Positions 58,799 to 64,000 of a DNA stretch of 64,000 bases are shown one piece after another; the first letter of the stretch is position 1, and every line of letters begins with the position of its first letter. The position numbers and the translations under genes are program-made. Source of the stretch: Ornithinimicrobium ciconiae (GTDB taxonomy: Bacteria > Actinomycetota > Actinomycetes > Actinomycetales > Dermatophilaceae); contig NZ_CP041616.1 in the NCBI RefSeq assembly GCF_007197575.1, positions 682,001 to 746,000 on the forward strand. The letters are read 5' to 3'. The notes under the pieces were generated by a model that did not search any database, was not told where the DNA came from, and worked only from the letters and a program-made list of their open reading frames with translations.

Positions 58799-60037
58799 AT
58801 GCCACTTCACGTCGGCTCCGAGGTGGGAAGACTTCGGCAGGTGATCGTCCACCGACCCGGCCTGGAGATGCACCGGCTCACACCGGACAACAAGGAGCGC
58901 TACCTCTTCGACGAGATCCTGTGGGTCGAGCGCGCCCAGGAGGAGCACGACGAGTTCGTCCGGGTCATGCGCGAGCGCGACATCACCGTGCATCACTTCC
59001 ACCAGCTGCTGGAGGAGACGGTCGCGATCCCGGAGGCACGCCGCCAGATCCTGTCCCAGTCACTGGACGAGCGGCACCTGGGTCCCTTCGCGGCATACGA
59101 GATGCACGAGCTCTTTGACCGGATGGGTGACGCGGACCTGGCCCGCTTCCTCGTCGGAGGCATCACCAAGGCCGAGGTGCTGGAGCGGATGGACGCCCCG
59201 CGCTCGGTCGTGATCAGCGCGATGGACGAGCACGAGGCGCTGCTGGCGCCGCTGCCCAACCACCTGTTCACCAGGGACACCTCGGCGTGGCTCTACAGCG
59301 GCGTCACCGTCAACTCGATGCACAAGAAGGCTCGGCGTCGCGAGACGGTGCACTACGAGGCGATCTATCAGTGGCACCCGATGTTCCGCGACGTCGGCAT
59401 GGACTGGTGGACCGAGGGGGTCGAGGCGGGACCGGCGACGGCCGAGGGCGGCGACATCCTGGTGCTCGGCAACAAGGTGCTCCTGGTCGGCATCAGCGAA
59501 CGGACGACCACCCAGGGCATCGAGCGGCTCGCCCAGCGCACCCTGGCCTCCGACCAGATCGACACGATCATCGCGCTGGACATGCCCAAGGCACGGGCCG
59601 TGATGCACCTGGACACGGTGATGACGATGCTCGACGAGCAGACCTTCACCAAGTACACCGGACTGCCGGACCTCACGTCATACACCATCACCTCCAACGG
59701 GGCGGGCGACGCGGCACTGCCCGACCTGCGCATCCGCGCCAACGACCCGGCCGACATGATGCAGGTCATCGGGGAGGCCATGGGCATCGGCACCCCGCGC
59801 GTGGTCGCTGCGGACCAGGACCCGCGTGCCGCCGCTCGTGAGCAGTGGGACGACGGGTGCAACGTGCTGGCCCTGGAGCCGGGAGTCGTCGTGGCCTACC
59901 AGCGCAACACGGTCACCAACGACTATCTGCGCGGGCTGGGCGTCGAGGTCCTCGAGATCGCAGGCCAGGAACTGGGTCGTGGCCGCGGCGGGCCCCGCTG
60001 CATGTCCTGTCCCATCGAGCGCGACCCGCTGGGCTGA
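58799..60037 (+). CDS. arcA: Arginine deiminase
   Basis: A 412-residue hydrolase converting arginine to citrulline and ammonia. The guanidino-site residues are present: [10 protein letters not shown] (D), the central [12 protein letters not shown] segment with nearby [10 protein letters not shown] (E/H region), [10 protein letters not shown] (H-L-D) and the nucleophilic Cys in [15 protein letters not shown] (C399-type) at the C-terminus. The length is typical. ATG 58799 follows AAAGG. No ornithine carbamoyltransferase, carbamate kinase or antiporter gene is adjacent, so the rest of the ADI pathway, if present, is elsewhere. Confidence 0.94.
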   Translation: MPLHVGSEVGRLRQVIVHRPGLEMHRLTPDNKERYLFDEILWVERAQEEHDEFVRVMRERDITVHHFHQLLEETVAIPEARRQILSQSLDERHLGPFAAYEMHELFDRMGDADLARFLVGGITKAEVLERMDAPRSVVISAMDEHEALLAPLPNHLFTRDTSAWLYSGVTVNSMHKKARRRETVHYEAIYQWHPMFRDVGMDWWTEGVEAGPATAEGGDILVLGNKVLLVGISERTTTQGIERLAQRTLASDQIDTIIALDMPKARAVMHLDTVMTMLDEQTFTKYTGLPDLTSYTITSNGAGDAALPDLRIRANDPADMMQVIGEAMGIGTPRVVAADQDPRAAAREQWDDGCNVLALEPGVVVAYQRNTVTNDYLRGLGVEVLEIAGQELGRGRGGPRCMSCPIERDPLG

Positions 60038-60040
60038 GCA

Positions 60041-60406
60041 TTGCCTCCTCGTCGTCGCATCGCCCCTGACCAGGGGGAGCAGGCTCTTTCCGTATGGCGC
60101 ACCGCCCCTGACCAGGCCCCTCGCCAGGTCGTCGCGACCGCCGTGCGCTACACCCTGGAGGAGCTGGGTGCCCGCGCCCCGGGGAGATCAGTGGAGGTGC
60201 GGGTGCCGCCTTTTGGGGCCGTCCAGTGCATCGAGGGACCGCGGCACACCCGGGGCACCCCCACCAACGTCATCGAGACGGACGGCCAGACGTGGCTGCG
60301 GCTGGTCACCGGCGCGAGCACCTGGGAGCAGGAGCGGGACACCGGTGCCGTGCGCGCCAGCGGTCAGCGCGCTGACCTCTCCGAGTGGCTCCCGCTAGGA
60401 CTCTGA
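60041..60406 (+). CDS. Small actinobacterial sterol-carrier-family-like protein
   Basis: A 121-residue protein. TTAATPDQ-type start, then [20 protein letters not shown] and [14 protein letters not shown] and [19 protein letters not shown], matching a common actinobacterial family annotated as sterol carrier-like or unknown. TTG 60041 begins 3 bp after the arcA stop, so translation is probably coupled. Its function is not established; it could bind a small ligand. Confidence 0.68.
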   Translation: MPPRRRIAPDQGEQALSVWRTAPDQAPRQVVATAVRYTLEELGARAPGRSVEVRVPPFGAVQCIEGPRHTRGTPTNVIETDGQTWLRLVTGASTWEQERDTGAVRASGQRADLSEWLPLGL

Positions 60407-60807
60407 GACGCGTCGGCGCGGTCCCCCAGTGGCCCTGCCCCGCGGCTGGATCAAGCAGGGCGCGACGCTGACCGTCGACGGGGACACCTGTGGCCTGCCC
60501 CGGGACTGGATCAAGCAGGGCGCGACGCTGACCGTCGACGAGGGCACCTGTGGCCTGCCCCGTGCCCGCTCCGCAGGTGACCAAGCTACTTGGACCTTGC
60601 TCTTTCGCACCCGTGCATGAGTGAGCGAGGTCGAAATCCGGTGGTCGGTAGGGGGTGTCACCGAAGCAAGTAGCGCTGCGGAACGTCCATTGAGCGAACG
60701 AGGGCTCGCGAGCGCGCACAGGAGCGGGATATGTCACGACGGCCCTCCAAGCATCACTGTGGATAACCTGCTCGGCAAACGGGGGGCTCTCGGCACACTG
60801 GGTCCGC
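60407..60807. other. 401-bp spacer with a 60-bp tandem repeat
   Basis: No supported gene. It holds the repeat at 60431-60562, a GTGGATAAC-type DnaA-box-like string near 60759, and the promoter region of the 60808 gene. Nothing else was recognised. Confidence 0.55.
60431..60562 (+). repeat. 60-bp tandem repeat, 2.2 copies
   Basis: Units 60431-60490 and 60491-60550 differ at only a few bases and contain CTGGATCAAGCAGGGCGCGA; a 12-bp partial copy follows. The unit length is a multiple of three and could encode GLPRxWIKQGATLTVD-type 20-residue repeats, but the frame around it does not look like a gene. Confidence 0.88.
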
Positions 60808-61800
60808 ATGGACGAGCACACCCGTAGCCTCTTGTCAGAACCGAGCGCCACCCGTGCCCAGCGCGCCGCAGCAGCTCGGGCTGAGCGGGAACGCCGTCAT
60901 GCCGTGGCCGAGAGGATCGCGCAGCCTCTTGACGGGGTGGCAACGATCGCCATGCTGCTGGAGGCAGGGCTCACCCGCGGTCAGATCCAGGGCGAGATCG
61001 AGCGTGGCGTGTGGACCAAGGTCGGGCGTCACACCGTGCGCGTGACGGCAACGGGTGATCCGCAACGTGCCGGTTGGTGGACGGCGCTCTGGGAGTCAGG
61101 GCGGCAGTCCGTCCTCGACGGGGCGACTGCTCTGATCGCCGCCGGCCTTACCTCGTGGACTGAACGCGTCATCCATGTGAGTGTCCCCAACCGAGCGACC
61201 GTCAGGGCTCTCGACGGAGTCGTCCACCACAGGTTGCGCCGGATCGGTCCTGTCGTCACGGCTGGGCTTCGGCGCACAAAGCCGGAGGTCGCGGTGATCC
61301 GTGCCGCTCAGTGGGAACGGTCCGATCGTGCCGCCGCAACCATCGTCGCGATGACCGTGCAGCAGCGGCTCGCCAGCCCTGCGTCCGTGCTGTCACGCTG
61401 GTCCGGGATCCACTACTCCACGCGGCGGGCACTGCTCCATGACGTCATCCAGGACGTCTGCAACGGGGCGCACTCGCTCAGTGAGCTGGACTTTGCCCGC
61501 GAGTGTCGGCGACGCGGGCTGCCGGAGCCCAAGCGGCAGGTCGTCCGCATGGGGCCACACGGCCGGGTCTACCTGGATGTGTTCTGGGATGGCCCCGGGC
61601 TGCACATCGAGATTCAGGGCGCCCATCACTATCAGGGGCTCGGGGTCATCAGTGACTCACTTCGCTTCAACGACGTGCGGCTGCAGTCCAGGGATCTCAC
61701 GACACTGCAGGTGCCGGTCCTGGGACTCAGGACTCAGCCCGAGGCGTTCTTTGCACAGATTCAGCGTGCGCTCGCCGCGGGGAGGGTTGACTCGCGCTGA
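60808..61800 (+). CDS. AbiEi-like winged-helix plus DUF559-type nuclease-fold protein (paralogue)
   Basis: 330 residues, homologous to the 48536 gene along most of its length. The N-terminal helix-turn-helix region is AMLLEAGLTRGQIQGEIERG, followed by VWTKVGRHTVRV. The C-terminal domain has RVYLDVFWDGPGLHIEIQGA and then HHYQGLGVISDSLRFNDVRL, with the D...E-x-Q...H placement of DUF559 relatives. No tandem insert is present, so this is the more intact paralogue. Biological role unknown; possibly host-defence or DNA-repair related. Confidence 0.7.
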   Translation: MDEHTRSLLSEPSATRAQRAAAARAERERRHAVAERIAQPLDGVATIAMLLEAGLTRGQIQGEIERGVWTKVGRHTVRVTATGDPQRAGWWTALWESGRQSVLDGATALIAAGLTSWTERVIHVSVPNRATVRALDGVVHHRLRRIGPVVTAGLRRTKPEVAVIRAAQWERSDRAAATIVAMTVQQRLASPASVLSRWSGIHYSTRRALLHDVIQDVCNGAHSLSELDFARECRRRGLPEPKRQVVRMGPHGRVYLDVFWDGPGLHIEIQGAHHYQGLGVISDSLRFNDVRLQSRDLTTLQVPVLGLRTQPEAFFAQIQRALAAGRVDSR

Positions 61801-62118
61801 CCTGCCTCGTCGAGCGTGCCGGCGGGCGCCCCTCGACTGGGCCGCGCGACGGCGCGCACACACCGCTGACCTTGGTATATCGACCATGCAGTTTCGTGCC
61901 GGTGCGCGAAGGCCCAAGGTCCAATTCTGGTGGTCGCTGGTGGGTGGTCGGTGGTCGCTGGTGGTGCCGTGCCCGGTGGTCGAGGCTCGGTGGTTGGTGC
62001 CGTGCTCGGTGGTTGGTGCCGTGCCCGGTGGTTGGTGCCCCTGTGCCCGGTGGTTGGTGCCCCTGTGCCCGGTGGTCAGTGGCTGCGGAGAGAAGCTCCG
62101 CGACAGGTGGCGAGAGGC
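61801..62118. other. 318-bp spacer with GGTGGTTGGTGCC repeats
   Basis: No gene is supported. From about 61929 to 62082 there are seven to eight imperfect units of GCCCGGTGGTTGGTGCC type, 19-22 bp long, between the convergent ends of the 60808 and 62119 genes. Confidence 0.6.
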
Positions 62119-62355
62119 TCAGCGCCGCTTGGAGAAACGCTCCGCCAGTAGATAGAGGGCACCGCCCAGAAGGCCACCGATCAGGCCGAACGGGATGGCC
62201 AGGGCCAGAGTCTCCTGACCCGTGGAGGCCATGGGGGCGTCTGGCCCGAAGTAGGCGAGCACGGCGCCCAGAAAGAACCCGATGAGGGCCCCGGTTGCCA
62301 GGAAGGGCACCATCCGGGGTCGACGGAAGACGGGTCGGCGCTGCGGGGTGGTCAC
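62119..62355 (-). CDS. Small two-helix membrane protein
   Basis: 78 residues: a basic start (RRPVFRRPRMV) and two TM helices (PFLATGALIGFFLGAVLAYF and AIPFGLIGGLLGGALYLLAE) with a short outer loop (GPDAPMASTGQE). No function is known. The GTG start lies 5 bp after the stop of the LLM oxidoreductase, so the two are probably one operon. Confidence 0.7.
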   Translation of the reverse strand: MTTPQRRPVFRRPRMVPFLATGALIGFFLGAVLAYFGPDAPMASTGQETLALAIPFGLIGGLLGGALYLLAERFSKRR

Positions 62356-62360
62356 GCCTT

Positions 62361-63275
62361 CTAGGATGCCACGTCGAGATAACGCTCCAGGACGCCGAGG
62401 TCTGCGGCATAGGGAGCCTCCGACCGCGGCCAGTGCACGATGACGTCGGTGAACCCCAGCTCGGCAGCCCGCCCGACCTGCTCCGTCAGGAAACTCACGC
62501 TGCTCAACGCGACCGGTCCCGAGGCGTCAAGCGTCAGATAGCGATCCAGCCGCCGGCCACCCGCTGCCTGAGCTGACCCCGCCCCGGCCTTCGCATCGTG
62601 CCCGGACGCCGACTCGTGCACGGACGCCTCCGCATCGGTGAACCGCTGCGCCGCGTCGGCGACTCCCCGCCACCACTGCTCCACCGCATCCCGCTCGGCC
62701 CAGTCGCCACTGGCCGGTCCGGTGGTGACCCAGCCGTCGGCATACTCCACGGCCAGGGCCATCGCCTTCGGGCCGTCGGCCGCCACGAGCAGGGGAGCCT
62801 GCGACGGCGTGAGGTTGCGGCCGTTGACCACGGAGTAGAACTCGCCGGTGTGGTCGACATGGTCCTCCCGGAGACTCCGCTGCAGCAGCGGGACGAACTC
62901 ACGAAACCGGCGGGAGCGCTCGCCGCGCGTCAGGGAATCGCCCAGGATGCCCGCGTCCACGTCGCCGCCGGCGCCGACCCCAAGCAGCATCCGACCCCCG
63001 CTGATGTCGTCCAGTGTCACGACGTCGCGGGCCAGCGTCACCGGGTGCCGGAAGTTGGGCGAGCTGACCAGGGTGCCGAGCTGGATGCGCTCGGTGACCA
63101 TCGCCGCTGCGGTCAGTGTGCCCACCGTCGAGTGCCACGGAGCGTCCGGCAGCCCGCCCCACACGAGGTGGTCGTAGGTCCAGGCGTGGTCGAAGCCCAA
63201 CTCCTCGGCACGACGCCAGAGGTGTTGGGCCTCGGCCCAGGGATACTCGGGAAGGATGCAGACGCCGTGACGCAT
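62361..63275 (-). CDS. LLM-class (luciferase-like) F420-dependent oxidoreductase
   Basis: A 304-residue TIM-barrel flavin/F420 oxidoreductase: LPEYPWAEAQHLWRRAEELG at the start, TVGTLTAAAMVTERIQLGTL, LDDISGGRMLLGVGAGGD and LVAADGPKAMALAVEYADGW, as in actinobacterial F420-dependent LLM proteins. A C-terminal LGFTDVIVHWPRSEAPY completes the fold. The substrate is unknown. ATG 63275 is clear. It converges on nothing; the next gene, purF, is divergent. Confidence 0.85.
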   Translation of the reverse strand: MRHGVCILPEYPWAEAQHLWRRAEELGFDHAWTYDHLVWGGLPDAPWHSTVGTLTAAAMVTERIQLGTLVSSPNFRHPVTLARDVVTLDDISGGRMLLGVGAGGDVDAGILGDSLTRGERSRRFREFVPLLQRSLREDHVDHTGEFYSVVNGRNLTPSQAPLLVAADGPKAMALAVEYADGWVTTGPASGDWAERDAVEQWWRGVADAAQRFTDAEASVHESASGHDAKAGAGSAQAAGGRRLDRYLTLDASGPVALSSVSFLTEQVGRAAELGFTDVIVHWPRSEAPYAADLGVLERYLDVAS

Positions 63276-63391
63276 GGGGCCAGGGTAGGGCGGTCGCCTG
63301 ACACTCGATGGTCCCCGTGGCCGGTCAGGCCGTCAGGCCACGCGATGCGTCTCTGTTTGTGAAGCGGTGTTGAGCCAGGAGCGGTAGCGGG

Positions 63392-63487
63392 CGGCGAGGT
63401 CGGTGGGGCTGAGGACGGCAACGCGGCGAGGTCGGTGGGGCTGAGGACGGCAACACGGCGAGGTCGGTGGGGCTGAGGACGGCAACA
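63392..63487. repeat. 32-bp tandem repeat, three copies, upstream of purF
   Basis: Three contiguous units beginning CGGCGAGGTCGGTGGGGCTG and ending ACGGCAAC (63392, 63424, 63456), nearly identical. They lie 35-130 bp before the purF start, in the expected promoter/leader region. No coding frame is supported. Confidence 0.9.
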
Positions 63488-63521
63488 CTGCTCGCTCGCT
63501 CGATTGTGGGACGATGTGGCA

Positions 63522-64000
63522 GTGGCACGCGCAGACGGACGGCTCTCTCACGACCTGATGCCCGACGAGAAGGGCCCGCAGGACGCCTGCGGTGTCTTTG
63601 GCGTGTGGGCGCCGGGGGAAGAGGTCGCCAAGCTCACCTACTACGGCCTCTATGCCCTGCAGCACCGCGGCCAGGAGGCCGCCGGGATCGCGACCAGCGA
63701 CGGGCGCTCGCTGCTGGTCTACAAGGACGTCGGTCTGGTCTCCCAGGTCTTTGACGAGTCGAGCCTGGCCTCGCTGCGCGGACACCTCGCCGTCGGGCAC
63801 TGCCGCTACTCCACGACCGGGCGCAACTCCTGGGAGAACGCCCAGCCCACGCTGGGTGGCACCGAGGACCAGACGGTCGCCCTGGCGCACAACGGCAACC
63901 TGATCAACACCGCCGAGCTGCGCGACCGCCTCGCCGAGTTCCACGGAGGAGACCTGCGCAACGCCCCCGGTGAGGTGCGCCGCGGCAACACCACCGACAC
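63522..64000 (+). CDS. purF: Amidophosphoribosyltransferase (5' part)
   Basis: The first 159 codons of glutamine PRPP amidotransferase, the first committed step of purine synthesis. The N-terminal GATase catalytic Cys is in GPQDACGVFGVW after a short propeptide (VARADGRLSHD). YYGLYALQHRGQEAAGIA and LAVGHCRYSTTGRNSWENAQ and LAHNGNLIN match class II GATases. GTG 63522 fits the family's usual N-terminus; ATG 63558 is an alternative. The gene runs off the right edge. Confidence 0.94.
   Translation, partial: MARADGRLSHDLMPDEKGPQDACGVFGVWAPGEEVAKLTYYGLYALQHRGQEAAGIATSDGRSLLVYKDVGLVSQVFDESSLASLRGHLAVGHCRYSTTGRNSWENAQPTLGGTEDQTVALAHNGNLINTAELRDRLAEFHGGDLRNAPGEVRRGNTTD

Noticed and set aside
60429..60620. 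Short open frame containing the 60-bp repeat as a real gene
   Set aside because: No ribosome site, no family resemblance, and the frame exists because the repeat length is a multiple of three. Left as a repeat.
60759..60780. Chromosomal origin with DnaA boxes
   Set aside because: Only one GTGGATAAC-like string is present, and another isolated TTATCCACAG near 15388; no cluster and no dnaA/dnaN.
61929..62082. Coding sequence across GGTGGTTGGTGCC repeats
   Set aside because: Frames there are composed only of repeat-derived residues and lack a start with a ribosome site.

Overview
The window is about 70% GC. It is densely coded, with frequent GTG starts and many stop/start overlaps. Gene content points to a high-GC actinobacterium, probably Intrasporangiaceae/Ornithinimicrobium-like. 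Signs of this are an F420-type luciferase-family oxidoreductase, actinobacterial cobalamin riboswitches, CWB2 surface proteins, a probable 6C RNA and an actinobacterial-type purF. The taxon is inferred from gene families, not from a marker gene. No phage, insertion sequence, CRISPR array or plasmid gene was seen.

Positions 1-9.8 kb hold a cell-surface/exopolysaccharide cluster: three glycosyltransferases, an O-antigen ligase/polymerase, a Wzz-like chain-length protein, an FrhB-type iron-sulfur protein, a polysaccharide pyruvyl transferase, a CWB2 plus beta-helix surface protein and an atypical response-regulator-like DNA-binding protein. Positions 9.8-15.3 kb form a cobalamin-riboswitch operon: an anchored extracellular protein with a transcobalamin-like (DUF4430-like) domain, EcfT, a fused EcfA-EcfA ATPase and an S component. 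A second cobalamin riboswitch at 46.1 kb precedes a secreted alpha/alpha-toroid protein with CWB2 repeats. The two secreted proteins look like the two halves of animal transcobalamin, so together they may be a split surface B12-capture system feeding the ECF importer. This is the most interesting feature of the window.

Positions 15.4-28.6 kb carry a Phd/VapC pair, an ECF sigma factor with a histidine-rich membrane partner, lhgO-vanZ, an aminotransferase, upp, tadA, tRNA-Ser(CGA), a VapBC pair with a frameshifted antitoxin, a truncated LuxR gene plus a LuxR relic, and an operon of a haem-oxygenase-like diiron protein with a CDGSH protein. Positions 28.7-46 kb are mainly metabolic and housekeeping accessory genes: a secondary alcohol dehydrogenase, a ThrE exporter, methyltransferases, DinB, a second ECF sigma/partner pair, DoxX, TetR-GMC oxidase, an M28 peptidase and an aldehyde dehydrogenase. 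Positions 48.5-64 kb hold two paralogous AbiEi/DUF559 proteins, a probable 6C RNA, SRPBCC and MetX-like genes, a HerA-like ATPase, a VWA lipoprotein, SRP RNA, tRNA-Ser(GGA), arcA, an LLM oxidoreductase and the start of purF.

Two genome-scale textures stand out. The first is six copies of a 42-bp near-perfect palindrome whose arms covary. The second is a set of short tandem duplications that often include the 3' end of a gene or sit in the adjacent spacer.
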